Made by a program: the position numbers and the translations under genes
The notes under the pieces: generated by a model
What the model saw: the letters and a program-made list of their open reading frames with translations, nothing else
Databases searched by the model: none
Told to the model about the DNA's origin: nothing
Source of the DNA: an uncultured Caldimonas sp.
GTDB taxonomy: Bacteria; Pseudomonadota; Gammaproteobacteria; Burkholderiales; Burkholderiaceae
Reading direction: 5' to 3'
Assembly (NCBI RefSeq): GCF_946480305.1
Contig: NZ_CAMLJQ010000014.1
Coordinates: 1-64,000, forward strand
Length of the DNA stretch: 64,000 bases
Part shown: positions 24,000 to 33,401 of the stretch, in pieces
How the letters are laid out: the number at the start of each line of letters is the position of its first letter
Numbering within the stretch: position 1 is the first letter of the stretch

Positions 24000-24647
24000 A
24001 TGCGTGCACCGCTATCTTCCGCTCCCCTGTATCGCATCGACGAGTGCCCGGACCTGATGGCCGACGCGTGCGTCAGCGATGAACAGGGTAACCTCGTTTT
24101 CCTCTCCCTCTGGGCACGCGACACCGCCATCCAGGAGTTCATCGCTCGTCTGACGCTCAGGCACGACGAACAGGGACTGGACCAGTTCCACCTGCTCACG
24201 GCCCAAACCAGCGTGCCGGTGTTCGTCGGCAACGTCGATCGCCTGGATAAGCGCATCACCCGCGCCTACCGACGCACGTTGTTCGGCTCGATGGTCCACC
24301 TGTGGCTGTTCGACCAGCGCTGCGTGAAGCCCGACAAGGCCAACGCCTCGGCGCTGGCCCTGCTGCCGCGGGGTGGCGCCGATCCGGCGACCCGACTGTG
24401 GCGACTCGTGTGCGACACCTGTCCGCTGCCGTTGCTCGATCACTGGCGTGACGTCGTGCTGGAGCTGCTGCGGTCTCGCGACATGCTGGGGCGGCTTCCC
24501 TTCGCGGTCGGGCCGCTTGACGGGTACCGGCTCGCGATCGACGTTCCTCAGTTGACGTCCATGCTCGGGCAGTTGATCCGCGATGGCGCGCTGCAGCCGG
24601 CTCCAACCTTGCCTCGCGGCGCGTCCTTGGTGGCAGATCCAGCGTAA
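24000..24647 (+). CDS. conserved ICE hypothetical protein, 215 aa
   Basis: A soluble protein of unknown function, conserved at this position in related elements as far as I recall. It has alternating strand and helix patterns: NLVFLSLWARDTAIQEFIARL, HLLTAQTSVPVFVGNVDRL and MVHLWLFDQRCVKP, then a helical C terminus (LDHWRDVVLELLRSRDML). No cofactor or catalytic motif stands out. The ATG at 24000 follows AAGGACCACACC; the earlier GTG/ATG at 23967 falls in a hairpin leader. The gene is 86 nt after the small acidic protein gene and 49 nt before the methyltransferase gene. Confidence 0.62.
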   Translation: MRAPLSSAPLYRIDECPDLMADACVSDEQGNLVFLSLWARDTAIQEFIARLTLRHDEQGLDQFHLLTAQTSVPVFVGNVDRLDKRITRAYRRTLFGSMVHLWLFDQRCVKPDKANASALALLPRGGADPATRLWRLVCDTCPLPLLDHWRDVVLELLRSRDMLGRLPFAVGPLDGYRLAIDVPQLTSMLGQLIRDGALQPAPTLPRGASLVADPA

Positions 24648-24696
24648 GGCTGCCCGGTTCCTCCCTCCCTCTCATCACTTCTTGCAGGAGCCATCC

Positions 24697-25806
24697 ATGG
24701 CGCTCATGTTTCCGCGCCTTGCGCGCAATTTCGTCAAAAACGGCTACTTCCCGACCGATGAACCGACGCTGGAGCGGGTCTTGTCCGCGCTGGCGCCCTC
24801 GCCGGCGCCGATGTGCATCCTCGATCCGTGCGCCGGTGAAGGTGTCGCCATCGCAGAAGCCGCGCACGCGCTCGGTCGTGACCGGGTGCGTTGCTACGCT
24901 GTCGAGTACGACGCCGAGCGTGCAGCCCACGCCAGGTCGCTCGTCGACCGGTGTCTGCAGGGCGACCTGATGGACACACTGATCTCCCGCCAGTCCTTCG
25001 GGCTGCTGTGGCTCAACCCGCCCTACGGCGACCTGGGCCGCGACGTCAACGGCAACCTCGGCTACCAGGGCCAGGGCCGCGCGCGGCTGGAGAAGCTGTT
25101 CTACCAGCGTTGCCTGCCGCTGCTGCAGTACGGCGGCGTGCTGGTGTTCATCGTGCCGTTCTACGTGCTCGACGCGGAGCTTGTGGGCTGGTTGACCCGG
25201 CACTTCTCCGATCTGCGGATCTACCGTGCGGTCGAGACGCAGTTCAAGCAGGTCGTGATCTTCGGCCGGCGGGTCCGTCAGCGCGAACAAGCCTTGGATG
25301 AAACCAGGGCCGCGCGCGATCGATTGCTGCAGACCGGCCATGGCGACCTCAAGGCGCCGGAGCTGCCGCAGGAGTGGCCGCTGGCACCCTATGTCGTTCC
25401 CGCAGCCACGGCCGAGCCGGAGGACTTCTACCGGGTCACGATGGAGCCCGGGCAGTTCGCCGACGAGGTGCAGCGCCTGCGCGGCCTGTGGCCGATGCTC
25501 GGCGCCCACCTCGGCGCGACGCAGCAATCGCTGCGACCGCCGGCGCGGGCCTTGTCCCAGTGGCACCTGGCGCTTGCGCTGGCGGCCGGCGCGATCTCCG
25601 GTGTGGTGCGATCGAAGGCCGGCAAGGTGCTGGTCGTCAAGGGCGACACGCACAAGGAGAAGACGCTCGCCACCGAGTACACCGAGCGCGAAGACGGCTC
25701 CGTCGCCGAGACGCGCATCCTGACCGACAAGTTCGTACCGGTCATTCGAGCCTGGGACATGACCCCAGGGTCTTCGACGCTCGGCGAGGTATTGACCATC
25801 CGCTGA
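24697..25806 (+). CDS. DUF6094-type SAM-dependent DNA methyltransferase-like protein
   Basis: This 369-aa protein has a class I methyltransferase core: the SAM-binding motif DPCAGEG at 43-49 and the amino-methyltransferase motif NPPY at 107-110, preceded by LLWL. Those motifs are the hallmarks of N6-adenine DNA methyltransferases. After residue 215 a C-terminal domain (DUF6094-like) includes ALSQWHLALALAAGAISGVV. It could methylate element DNA for protection from host restriction. No nuclease partner is adjacent, but an SF2 helicase lies two genes on. Start at ATG 24697 after GCAGGAGCC. Confidence 0.8.
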   Translation: MALMFPRLARNFVKNGYFPTDEPTLERVLSALAPSPAPMCILDPCAGEGVAIAEAAHALGRDRVRCYAVEYDAERAAHARSLVDRCLQGDLMDTLISRQSFGLLWLNPPYGDLGRDVNGNLGYQGQGRARLEKLFYQRCLPLLQYGGVLVFIVPFYVLDAELVGWLTRHFSDLRIYRAVETQFKQVVIFGRRVRQREQALDETRAARDRLLQTGHGDLKAPELPQEWPLAPYVVPAATAEPEDFYRVTMEPGQFADEVQRLRGLWPMLGAHLGATQQSLRPPARALSQWHLALALAAGAISGVVRSKAGKVLVVKGDTHKEKTLATEYTEREDGSVAETRILTDKFVPVIRAWDMTPGSSTLGEVLTIR

Positions 25807-25920
25807 CGGCAGTTCTGATCTTTTCAGCCTGACGGCTCGTCCGTCGACTTTTTTCACCCGCGGGGTTCCGACACCCCGTGGGGTGCAGGGGCCCCTTCTT
25901 GTTTATCCGAAGGAGCTTCC

Positions 25921-26214
25921 ATGTCTCAAATGCCTGCACTCGTCTCGCTATTCCGCCCCGGTCGCATCTGCGCCACCGCCGGCGTTGCCGACCTCGTGGA
26001 CAGCGGTGTTCTCGATCCCCGTCCCTATCTCGCCCGGCATCTGAAGGGCGATTGGGGCGACCTTTGCGAGGAAGACCGGCAATTCAACAACGCCGGGCTT
26101 CAGCTGGGGTCGAGGTTGCTGTCGTCGTATGACGTGTCGCCGGACCTGCGGCTCTGGATCATCACCGAGGCGAACCGCAGCGTGACCACGCTGCTGTTGC
26201 CATCGGAATACTGA
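25921..26214 (+). CDS. small conserved plasmid/ICE protein, 97 aa
   Basis: A short protein of a family common on ICEs and plasmids, function unknown. It has the conserved pattern ATAGVADLVDSG, then ARHLKGDWGDLCEEDRQFNN, then LRLWIITEANRSVTTLLLP. The GDWGDL(C/S)xED block and WIITEADRS end are characteristic as far as I recall. It is soluble, with no signal peptide. The gene sits behind a GC-rich leader with a stem-loop and GAAGGAGC before the ATG, and precedes the large helicase gene. Confidence 0.7.
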   Translation: MSQMPALVSLFRPGRICATAGVADLVDSGVLDPRPYLARHLKGDWGDLCEEDRQFNNAGLQLGSRLLSSYDVSPDLRLWIITEANRSVTTLLLPSEY

Positions 26215-26324
26215 TCCGGACTGCGGTCTGTCGCCGCCTGAGTCTTCTACCGATCTTCCCTCCCCTTGGGGCATGCACTGCCCTCGGGGCCGGCGCATGC
26301 CCCGTTTCTTCTCGGAGCATCACC

Positions 26325-28592
26325 ATGTCAGACGTATTCGACGCTCCCACCGGCACCGCGCAAGCCGCGCCGGTGGAAGCCTCATCCTCTCCTCTCACAC
26401 TCAGCCTGCAGGACTTCGTCGGCGAATTCGGCGACGAACTGCTGGAATCGCTGAACCGGGCCAACCCGCCTGTTTACAACGGCCAGGCCCGTGCGCACCG
26501 TCAGGTCGTCCTGGCCAGGCTCAAGCGGCAGCTGTTTCCCGCGCAGGCCGAAGTCGTCCACGCAGTCACCGAGCTGTTGATCGACCACGGCGAACGCGCC
26601 ACCATCGTCAACGGCGAGATGGGCTGCGGCAAGACCACCGTCGGCATCGCCACCGCCGCCGTACTGCACGCGGAAGGCTATCGGCGCACGCTGGTGCTCT
26701 CCCCGCCCCACCTGGTCTACAAGTGGCGGCGCGAGATCCAGGAGACGATCGCCGGGGCCAAGGTCTGGGTGCTCAACGGCCCGGACACGCTGGTCAAGCT
26801 CATCAAGCTGCGCGAGCAGCTAGGCGCGCCGGTCCAAGGGCCGGAGTTTTTTGTGCTCGGCCGCGTGCGCATGCGCATGGGCTTCCATTGGCAACCCGCG
26901 TTCTTGCGGCGCCGAACACGGCACGGCCTCGTCGCAGCTTGTTCGCACTGCGCCGAAGTTGTCGCCGACACGGACGGGGAGCCGATCCTGCCCGAGGTGC
27001 TTGACGCCGAGGACAGTCGTCGGAAGTGCTTGCACTGTGGCTCGCCGCTGTGGACCTTGATCCGTCCGCGCTGCCCCTCGGACGACGAGCAATCGTCGGC
27101 CGTGGAGAAAGCGCTCAAGCGCATCCCGACCATCGGAGAGGCGACGGCACGCAAGCTGATGCGCCGCTTCGGCGACGGTTTCCTGGCTTCGATGCTGGGC
27201 GACAACATCCACGAGTTCATCAACCTGATGGACGGCAACGGGGATCTGGTCTTCTCCGACCGCCAGGCGCAGCGGATGGAGCGCGCGATGGCGAACATGG
27301 AGTTCGGTTTTGGCGAAGGGGGATACCAGCCCTCGGAGTTCATCAAGCGCTACCTGCCGCAGTGCACGTTCGACCTGCTCATTGCCGACGAGGCGCATGA
27401 GTACAAGAACGCTGGGTCCGCCCAGGGTCAGGCGATGGGCGTTCTGGCCTCCAAGGTGCGCAAGGCTCTGCTGCTCACCGGCACCTTGATGGGCGGCTAT
27501 GCGGACGACCTGTTCCACCTGCTGTTCAGGGCACTGCCTGCACGAATGATCGAGGACGGCTACCGGCCGACACGCCAGGGCAGCATGACCTCGGCCGCGA
27601 TGGCGTTCCTGCGCGATCACGGCGTGCTCAAGGACATCTACTCCGAAAACACCGGCTCGGCACACAAGACGGCCAAGGGCACCAAGGTCTCGGTGCGCAC
27701 GGTCAAGGCGCCGGGTTTTGGTCCGAAGGGTGTGCTGCGTTGTGTTCTGCCCTTCACGGTGTTCCTGAAGTTGAAGGACATCGGCGGCAACGTGCTGCCG
27801 GCCTACGACGAGGAGTTCCGCGAGGTCGCGATGACGCTCGATCAGGCGCAGGCCTACAGCAACCTGGCCGGGCGTTTGACGGCCGAGCTAAAGCGGGCGC
27901 TTGCGCTGCGCGACACCACGCTGCTCGGTGTGGTCCTCAACGTGCTGCTGGCGTGGCCGGACACGTGTTTCAGGGCAGAGACCGTCACCCACCCTCGCAC
28001 ACGCAACCTGCTGGCATTCGTGCCCTCGCAGTTCGGCGAGCTGGACCTGATGCCGAAGGAGCGCGAGCTGCTCGACATCTGCCGGCAGGAGAAGGCCGCT
28101 GGTCGCAAGGTGCTGGTCTACAGCGTCTACACCGGCACGCGCGACACAACGTCGCGACTGAAGGTCATGCTGGAGCGCGAAGGCTTCAAGACGGCGGTAC
28201 TGCGCGCGAGCGTAGAGGCCGCTCGCCGCGAGGACTGGATTGCGGACCAGGTGGACCGGGGTATCGACGTGCTCATCGCGAATCCGGAGTTGGTGAAAAC
28301 CGGGCTGGATCTGCTGGAGTTCCCGACGATCGTCTTTCTACAGTCCGGCTACAACCTGTATACAGTGCAGCAGGCCGCCCGGCGGTCGTGGCGCATCGGG
28401 CAGAAGCGCCCGGTCAAGGTGATCTACCTTGGCTACGCCGCCACTTCGCAGATTGCCTGTCTGCAGCTGATGGCCAAGAAGATCATGGTGTCGCAGAGCA
28501 CATCAGGTGATGTGCCTGAGTGCGGACTGGATGTGCTGAACCAGGATGGCGATTCGGTGGAAGTCGCGCTGGCCCGGCAGTTGGTGCACTGA
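26325..28592 (+). CDS. SF2 DEAH/SNF2-like helicase of the ICE core
   Basis: This 755-aa protein has Walker A GEMGCGKTT at 97-105 and DEAH at 355-358 in LLIADEAHEYK. The C-terminal RecA-like domain contains VLVYSVYTGTRDT, LKTGLDLLEFPT-like motif V, and the SNF2-style motif VI QQAARRSWRIGQKRP. Two CxxC pairs (CSHC and CLHC near residues 205-245) inserted between the motifs suggest a zinc finger. It is a translocase on DNA, probably serving element maintenance or processing. It ends at 28592, followed by a strong terminator 12 nt later. Confidence 0.85.
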   Translation: MSDVFDAPTGTAQAAPVEASSSPLTLSLQDFVGEFGDELLESLNRANPPVYNGQARAHRQVVLARLKRQLFPAQAEVVHAVTELLIDHGERATIVNGEMGCGKTTVGIATAAVLHAEGYRRTLVLSPPHLVYKWRREIQETIAGAKVWVLNGPDTLVKLIKLREQLGAPVQGPEFFVLGRVRMRMGFHWQPAFLRRRTRHGLVAACSHCAEVVADTDGEPILPEVLDAEDSRRKCLHCGSPLWTLIRPRCPSDDEQSSAVEKALKRIPTIGEATARKLMRRFGDGFLASMLGDNIHEFINLMDGNGDLVFSDRQAQRMERAMANMEFGFGEGGYQPSEFIKRYLPQCTFDLLIADEAHEYKNAGSAQGQAMGVLASKVRKALLLTGTLMGGYADDLFHLLFRALPARMIEDGYRPTRQGSMTSAAMAFLRDHGVLKDIYSENTGSAHKTAKGTKVSVRTVKAPGFGPKGVLRCVLPFTVFLKLKDIGGNVLPAYDEEFREVAMTLDQAQAYSNLAGRLTAELKRALALRDTTLLGVVLNVLLAWPDTCFRAETVTHPRTRNLLAFVPSQFGELDLMPKERELLDICRQEKAAGRKVLVYSVYTGTRDTTSRLKVMLEREGFKTAVLRASVEAARREDWIADQVDRGIDVLIANPELVKTGLDLLEFPTIVFLQSGYNLYTVQQAARRSWRIGQKRPVKVIYLGYAATSQIACLQLMAKKIMVSQSTSGDVPECGLDVLNQDGDSVEVALARQLVH

Positions 28593-28603
28593 TGTTCAGG
28601 TAC

Positions 28604-28633
28604 GCGGCCCCCTTTGTAGGGGCCGCATTTTTC
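28604..28633 (+). terminator. rho-independent terminator after the helicase gene
   Basis: GCGGCCCC (28604-28611) and GGGGCCGC (28619-28626) make an 8-bp GC stem with a 7-nt loop, followed by ATTTTTCT. It closes the ICE core unit. Confidence 0.9.
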
Positions 28634-28745
28634 TGGCCTCGATGCAAGAAGAGATGGCAGACCATACAGGAAGCAGTCGAGTCGCTGCCGCAGCGGATCA
28701 CTTGCGGGTGCGCTACGCGCTTGAGTTACCAGCGCGCACAGAAGA

Positions 28746-28955
28746 ATGGGAATCGAATACAGGATCAAGTTCGCCATACCGGCTGACTACGATGCCGGTC
28801 TGGTGTTCCAGAAGTTGCCGAGCCCGATCAATCGGGCCCCCATGGCAGAGATCTACAACTACGCGATCGGGGCAGACGGCTTCTACTTCGTGGACCACCT
28901 CGTGAACCGGGAGGTTGCGGCGGTGGCATTCCGGCAGTTTGTTGATGAGGCATAG
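28746..28955 (+). CDS. small unknown protein, 69 aa
   Basis: A short soluble protein starting MGIEYRIKFAIPADYDAGLVF, with a strand-helix-strand pattern (EIYNYAIGADGFYFVDHLV) and a short C-terminal helix. It resembles small stand-alone proteins of unknown function that I have seen beside mobile DNA. GAAGA precedes the ATG, a weak ribosome site. It is the last gene before the metal cargo, 113 nt after the terminator. Its reality rests on composition and the even alternation of strands. Confidence 0.5.
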   Translation: MGIEYRIKFAIPADYDAGLVFQKLPSPINRAPMAEIYNYAIGADGFYFVDHLVNREVAAVAFRQFVDEA

Positions 28956-29303
28956 CGAGTTGCCGGGTCCGTTGAGGTCGCGGAGGCCTGACACGCACTG
29001 CGCGAGAGCCAGCAGATGCATCTCGGGACACAATGGAGCACCATCGGACAGGCGCCGAAGACTGGTCCAAGTCATCTCCGGTCAGTGGCGCGATCAAAAG
29101 CATCAGCCGCAGGCAGACACGAGACAGTTGATGTTGAACACGACCGAGTCACCTCCGAAACCCGGTATTCGACACGCGCGATGGCGGCCAGACAGCGGGA
29201 GCGACGCAGTGCCTCCGGTGAGCCTGCGAGTTCACTGCCGAACCGCCATCAAGTGACCGCGACGTTCGGCGCTGGCCGAAGTATGGAGCGGATTGGGCAA
29301 GCA
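28956..29303. other. junction between ICE core and metal cargo, no gene seen
   Basis: I see no gene, insertion sequence end or inverted repeat in this 348-bp stretch. It lies between the last core gene and the 3' end of the minus-strand copper ATPase gene, so it is the left boundary of the cargo. No sequence shared with the right boundary near 42 kb was noticed. Confidence 0.4.
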
Positions 29304-31646
29304 TCACTCCACCTGCACCGTACGCAGGCGCAGCGCATTGGCAATGACGCTGACCGACGACAGTGCCATTGCCGCAGCAGCAACGATGGGCGACAACAAC
29401 ATCCCGAAGAACGGATACAGCACGCCGGCCGCCAGAGGAATCCCGGCCACGTTGTAGGCGAAGCTCAGGAACAGGTTCTGCCGGATGTTGCGCATCGTGG
29501 CGTGCGACAACGTCCGTGCCCGCACGATACCCATCAGGTCGCCCTTCAGCAGCGTCACGCCCGAGCTCTCCATCGCCACGTCGGTGCCGGTTCCCATGGC
29601 AATGCCCACCTCCGCGGCAGCCAGTGCGGGCGCGTCGTTGACGCCATCGCCCGCCATGGCCACCACGCGGCCCTCGGCTTTCAGCCGCTGCACCACCGCG
29701 GCCTTGTCTTCGGGGAACACCTCGGCCACCACTTCGTCGATACCGAGCTGGCGGCCGACGGCCTCGGCCGTGGTCTTGCCGTCACCGGTGAGCATCACGA
29801 TGCGGACTCCCGCGGAGCGCAGCGCCTGCAAGGCGTGCGGCGTGGTCGCCTTGACGGGGTCCGCAATCGCGACGAACCCGGCCAGCTTGCCGCCGACGCT
29901 CACGAAGATGACGGTGGCTGCCTTCTGGCGCTGAGCCTCGGCTGCATCGGTCAAGCGGGCGGTGTCGGTGCCGTGCTCGGCCAGAAACTTCGCGCTGCCG
30001 GAAACGATGACGTCGCCGTCCACGGTGCCCACCACCCCCTTGCCGACCGGTGAGTCGAAGTCCGTCACCGGCGACAGGGCCAACCCGCGTTCCTGCGCGT
30101 CCATCACGATGGCCATGGCCAGCGGATGCTCGCTGGCGCGCTCGACGCTGGCGAGCTTGCGCAGCACCTCGTCCGGTGCAAAGCCGGGCGCGGGCTCGAT
30201 GTGCACCACCTTGGGCCGGCCTTCGGTGAGCGTGCCGGTCTTGTCGACCACCAGCGTGTCGACCTTCTCCATGCGCTCCAGCGCTTCGGCGTCGCGGATG
30301 AGCACGCCATGCTGCGCGCCGCGGCCCACGCCCACCATGATGGACATCGGCGTGGCCAGGCCCAGCGCACAGGGGCAGGCGATGATGAGCACGGCCACCG
30401 AGGTGATGAGCGCATAGCTGAAGGCGGGCGAGGGCCCCCACACCAGCCACGCGGCAAACGTGAGCGCCGCGACCACGATGACCACCGGCACGAACCAGCC
30501 GGCGACCTGATCCGCCATGCGCTGGATGGGGGCGCGGCTGCGCTGTGCCGCGGCCACCATGTGGACGATCTGCGAGAGCAGCGTCTCCGCACCCACCTTC
30601 TCGGCCCGCATCACGAAACCGCCGGTCTGGTTCATGGTGCCCGCGGTCACTTTCGAGCCGGCCGCCTTTGCCACGGGGATGGGTTCGCCGGTGACCATGG
30701 ATTCGTCGACGTTGCCCTTGCCTTCGACCAGCTCGCCGTCCACCGGCACCTTCTCGCCGGGGCGCACGCGCAGCCGGTCTCCCACCTGGATCGCATCCAC
30801 CTGGACGGTCTCGTCGGAACCGTCCGGGTGGACCCTCACCGCGGTCTTGGGGGCGAGCCCGAGCAGGGCCTTGATGGCCCCGGAGGTCTTCTCGCGCGCC
30901 CGCAGCTCCAGCACCTGCCCCAGCAAGACCAGCACAGTGATGACCGCGGCAGCCTCGAAATAGATCTGCACCGCGCCATCGGCCAGCCTCAGGTCAGGCG
31001 GAAACAGGCCCGGCGCCAGGGTGCCGACGACGCTGTAGAGCCATGCTGCGCCCGTGCCGAGCGCGATGAGGCTGAACATGTTCAGGCTGCGGTTCTTCAC
31101 GGATGCCACCGCGCGCACGAAGAACGGCCAGCCGGCCCACAACACCACGGGCGTGCCGAGCAGCAACTGGATGCAGTTGGAGAGCTGTTGCCCCAGCAGG
31201 TGGTTGAGGTTGCTGAGGTGTCCGCCCATCTCCAGCGCAAACACCGGTAGCGTGAGCGCGGTGCCGATCCAGAACCGCCGCGTCATGTCGCGCAGCTCGG
31301 GGCTCTCTCCGGTGTCCGCGGTCGCCACCACCGGCTCCAGCGCCATGCCGCAGATGGGGCAGTGCCCCGGCCCCTTCTGGCGGATCTGCGGATGCATGGG
31401 GCAGGTGTATTCGGCCTCCTGCCCCGGCGCTGCAGCCGTCGGCGCCGCGGCGGGTGCCGGGTGCTGATGTCCCTGGGGGTGGTGCCCGCCGACACCACCA
31501 TGGTGGTGAGGGTGATGGACGTGATGGCCGTGGTGCCCGCCTTCCATGACGGTGCCATCCGGCATCACGTGCGAGCCAGCTCCGCTGCTTCCGGCATGCC
31601 CTGCATGCGAAGGGTCGGTTGCGGACCCGTGGTGAGGTGTCGGCAT
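29304..31646 (-). CDS. copA: copper-exporting P1B-type ATPase
   Basis: This 780-aa heavy-metal P-type ATPase pumps Cu(I) out of the cytoplasm. The first 65 residues are very His-rich. Residues 80-106 form a heavy-metal-binding CPMHP...CPICG domain in place of a classical HMA domain. The transmembrane metal site is CPC at Cys424-Cys426, and the phosphorylated aspartate is Asp468 in [13 protein letters not shown] and [12 protein letters not shown] complete the ATP-binding motifs, with eight membrane segments expected. A CueR-type promoter lies directly upstream on the minus strand. Copper rather than silver alone is inferred from CPC and the neighbours. Confidence 0.93.
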   Translation of the reverse strand: MPTPHHGSATDPSHAGHAGSSGAGSHVMPDGTVMEGGHHGHHVHHPHHHGGVGGHHPQGHQHPAPAAAPTAAAPGQEAEYTCPMHPQIRQKGPGHCPICGMALEPVVATADTGESPELRDMTRRFWIGTALTLPVFALEMGGHLSNLNHLLGQQLSNCIQLLLGTPVVLWAGWPFFVRAVASVKNRSLNMFSLIALGTGAAWLYSVVGTLAPGLFPPDLRLADGAVQIYFEAAAVITVLVLLGQVLELRAREKTSGAIKALLGLAPKTAVRVHPDGSDETVQVDAIQVGDRLRVRPGEKVPVDGELVEGKGNVDESMVTGEPIPVAKAAGSKVTAGTMNQTGGFVMRAEKVGAETLLSQIVHMVAAAQRSRAPIQRMADQVAGWFVPVVIVVAALTFAAWLVWGPSPAFSYALITSVAVLIIACPCALGLATPMSIMVGVGRGAQHGVLIRDAEALERMEKVDTLVVDKTGTLTEGRPKVVHIEPAPGFAPDEVLRKLASVERASEHPLAMAIVMDAQERGLALSPVTDFDSPVGKGVVGTVDGDVIVSGSAKFLAEHGTDTARLTDAAEAQRQKAATVIFVSVGGKLAGFVAIADPVKATTPHALQALRSAGVRIVMLTGDGKTTAEAVGRQLGIDEVVAEVFPEDKAAVVQRLKAEGRVVAMAGDGVNDAPALAAAEVGIAMGTGTDVAMESSGVTLLKGDLMGIVRARTLSHATMRNIRQNLFLSFAYNVAGIPLAAGVLYPFFGMLLSPIVAAAAMALSSVSVIANALRLRTVQVE

Positions 31647-31669
31647 GGGGTTCTCCTGTTCGTGCGGAC

Positions 31670-31700
31670 AGTGTCAACCTTGCCGCGATTGGAAGGTCAA
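31670..31700 (-). promoter_or_regulatory. CueR-type promoter of the copper ATPase gene
   Basis: On the minus strand TTGACC (31695-31700) and GACACT (31670-31675) are separated by 19 bp. The spacer holds the dyad CTTCC...GGCAAGG. This is the layout of MerR-family metal promoters, closely matching the E. coli copA promoter as I recall it. Confidence 0.72.
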
Positions 31701-31714
31701 GGGGACGGGAACTC

Positions 31715-32008
31715 TTATCCGCGGTGGGCGAATACGCCGGTCGCAATCCAGATGCCCAATCCCGCCAGGCTTGACCAGCAAAGCCAGAAAAGGAGGCGCT
31801 CCCACCAGATTGGAGGGCCGCCGCGGGCCTCCAGCCGATACTTCAGCGTCATGCCGGCGCCGTGAACCATCGCGCCTGCCAGCAACAGTGGGATGGCGTA
31901 TGTGCGCAACCACGCCGGCAGGCTGAGCGCCAGCCCGGCGCCCAGGACGACGGCGCCCAGGCCGGACGCGAGTTCCGCCCCCCTAGCGGCCGGCGATTGA
32001 TCGCGCAC
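31715..32008 (-). CDS. small inner-membrane protein of the copper operon
   Basis: This 97-aa protein has about three membrane segments (LASGLGAVVLGAGLALSLPA, TYAIPLLLAGAMVHGAGM, LLFWLCWSSLAGLGIWIATG). It resembles a short unknown membrane protein found beside isoprenylcysteine-methyltransferase-like genes in metal islands. Its start overlaps the end of that gene by 26 nt, so translation is probably coupled. No metal-binding motif is visible, and the function is unknown. It is the last gene of the minus-strand operon before the separately promoted ATPase gene. Confidence 0.65.
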   Translation of the reverse strand: MRDQSPAARGAELASGLGAVVLGAGLALSLPAWLRTYAIPLLLAGAMVHGAGMTLKYRLEARGGPPIWWERLLFWLCWSSLAGLGIWIATGVFAHRG

Positions 32009-32648
32009 GGTCGCTCCTGGAGAAGCGGGGAATGAATCGCGGCGTCACGGCGGCATAGTCGCGCCACGCCTGCCCGAAGGCCTGCTCGGAGTCGCGTTCT
32101 TCCACAATGGCAAGCCGGACGTACATGGCCACCAGCACCGGGAACATCAGCACGGTTAACAAGGTGGGCCACTGCAGCAGGAAGCCGAACATGATGGCGA
32201 CGAAACCGATGTATTGCGGGTGCCGTACCTGCCGATAGGGCCCCTGGGTGGCCAGGGCGTGGTGGCGCTGCGCGTGGTACAGCACGTGCCACGCTTTCGC
32301 GAGCAGCGTGAACCCCGCGAAGATGAATGCAAAGCTCAGCAGGTGCAGCACGCCGAAGTGCGGATTGCCCTCGCTCCCGGTCAGCACCCACCAGAGGTGC
32401 CCGGCATCGTGCCCGAAGAGGTTGACGCCGGGAAACTTCGAACCCAGCCAGCCGGACAGCAGATAAATGGTGAGCGGAAAGCCGTACATCTCCGCGAACA
32501 ACGCCACGATGAACGCGCTGTACGCGCCGAAGCTGCGCCAGTCCCGCAGGTTGAGCGGCTTGAAGAAGCTGTACGCGAAGCCGACAAAGATGACGGAGTT
32601 GAGCACGACCAGGCCCCACAGGCCGTAGTCACTGCCGGGGCTGTTCAT
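31983..32648 (-). CDS. isoprenylcysteine methyltransferase-like membrane protein
   Basis: This 221-aa multispanning membrane protein has the ICMT/PEMT signature: HALATQGPYRQVRHPQYIGF, then a C-terminal EERDSEQAFGQAWRDYAAVTPRF. Eukaryotic ICMT methylates prenylated cysteines. The bacterial homologues seen in copper islands have no proven substrate, and lipid or protein methylation near the membrane is only a guess. Five or so membrane segments are visible. Its start overlaps the end of the DUF2933 gene by 20 nt. Confidence 0.8.
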   Translation of the reverse strand: MNSPGSDYGLWGLVVLNSVIFVGFAYSFFKPLNLRDWRSFGAYSAFIVALFAEMYGFPLTIYLLSGWLGSKFPGVNLFGHDAGHLWWVLTGSEGNPHFGVLHLLSFAFIFAGFTLLAKAWHVLYHAQRHHALATQGPYRQVRHPQYIGFVAIMFGFLLQWPTLLTVLMFPVLVAMYVRLAIVEERDSEQAFGQAWRDYAAVTPRFIPRFSRSDRARSIAGR

Positions 32649-32877
32649 CGTCGCTGCTCCGGGGATGGCCGTGGTGATGGCCGTGATGCCCGCGCCCGCG
32701 GTGCATGAACACGTGCATCAACGGGCAGGCCAGGAGGATGAGGTAGGGCAGCGCGCCGAGCAGGTGCGCCGTGTGCTCGGTCACCAGATAGAACCCGCCT
32801 ACCGCGGCGGCGACCAGCAACGTCAGGCCGGCCGGCGAACGCCAGAAAGGGGGCGGCTGCTGTGGCTGGTGTTCCAT
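32629..32877 (-). CDS. DUF2933 small membrane protein
   Basis: The 82-aa protein has two hydrophobic segments (LTLLVAAAVGGFYLVTEH and ALPYLILLACPLMHVFMH) and a His-rich tail (GHHGHHHGH). This matches DUF2933, which is common in copper and silver resistance islands. The histidines and CPLMHVFMH may hold metal at the membrane, but the function is unproven. It lies 15 nt after the Met-rich protein gene and overlaps the next gene. Confidence 0.8.
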   Translation of the reverse strand: MEHQPQQPPPFWRSPAGLTLLVAAAVGGFYLVTEHTAHLLGALPYLILLACPLMHVFMHRGRGHHGHHHGHPRSSDDEQPRQ

Positions 32878-32892
32878 GGCGGGCTCCCGGGC

Positions 32893-33315
32893 TCACTTGG
32901 GCGCCGGCATGCGGGCCGCTTCGCGGTCCATCATCATCTGCATCATCATTTCCATCATGTCCATGCGCTTACCCATCATCTCCGGGGTCATGGGCATGCC
33001 GGCCTTGCCGTTCTTCATCTGCCCCATCATCGCCATGCCGCCTTGCATGACCTTCATGTGCTCGGCCATCAGCGCCTGGCGTTCTGCAGGCGTTGCGGCC
33101 GCCATCATCTTGTCGTGCATCTCGCGCATCGACTTCATCTGCGCATCCATCGCACCGCCCCCGGGCGCTGCAGGCGCGGCAGCGGGCGGGGCTTGGGGTG
33201 GGGCCGCCGGCGCGGAGGCGGCGTCGGGGTGGTGTGCCGTGTGATCCTCGGAGGATTGGCCGAAGGCAGCCATGGGCAGTGCAATGGCCGCGGCGAAAAC
33301 GAGAGCGAAACGCAT
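32893..33315 (-). CDS. Met-rich periplasmic copper-binding-like protein
   Basis: The 140-aa precursor has a signal peptide (MRFALVFAAAIALPMAAFGQ), a Pro/Ala-rich linker and a Met-rich helical domain: MQGGMAMMGQMKNGKAG, MTPEMMGKRMDMMEMMMQMMMDR (split). Spaced methionines of this kind bind Cu(I) in periplasmic chaperones. The start is placed at ATG 33315, which gives the signal peptide and has GGAGAT upstream; a longer frame to 33423 lies in the gap. It follows the HMA chaperone gene by 86 nt. Confidence 0.75.
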   Translation of the reverse strand: MRFALVFAAAIALPMAAFGQSSEDHTAHHPDAASAPAAPPQAPPAAAPAAPGGGAMDAQMKSMREMHDKMMAAATPAERQALMAEHMKVMQGGMAMMGQMKNGKAGMPMTPEMMGKRMDMMEMMMQMMMDREAARMPAPK

Positions 33316-33401
33316 GGTGATCTCCTTTGGCATGCAGCATCGCCGCCATGGAGGCCGCCCGGGTTGATGTCCGTCAAAGCAGCAGGCGGTCGGTCGGCGA
33401 T

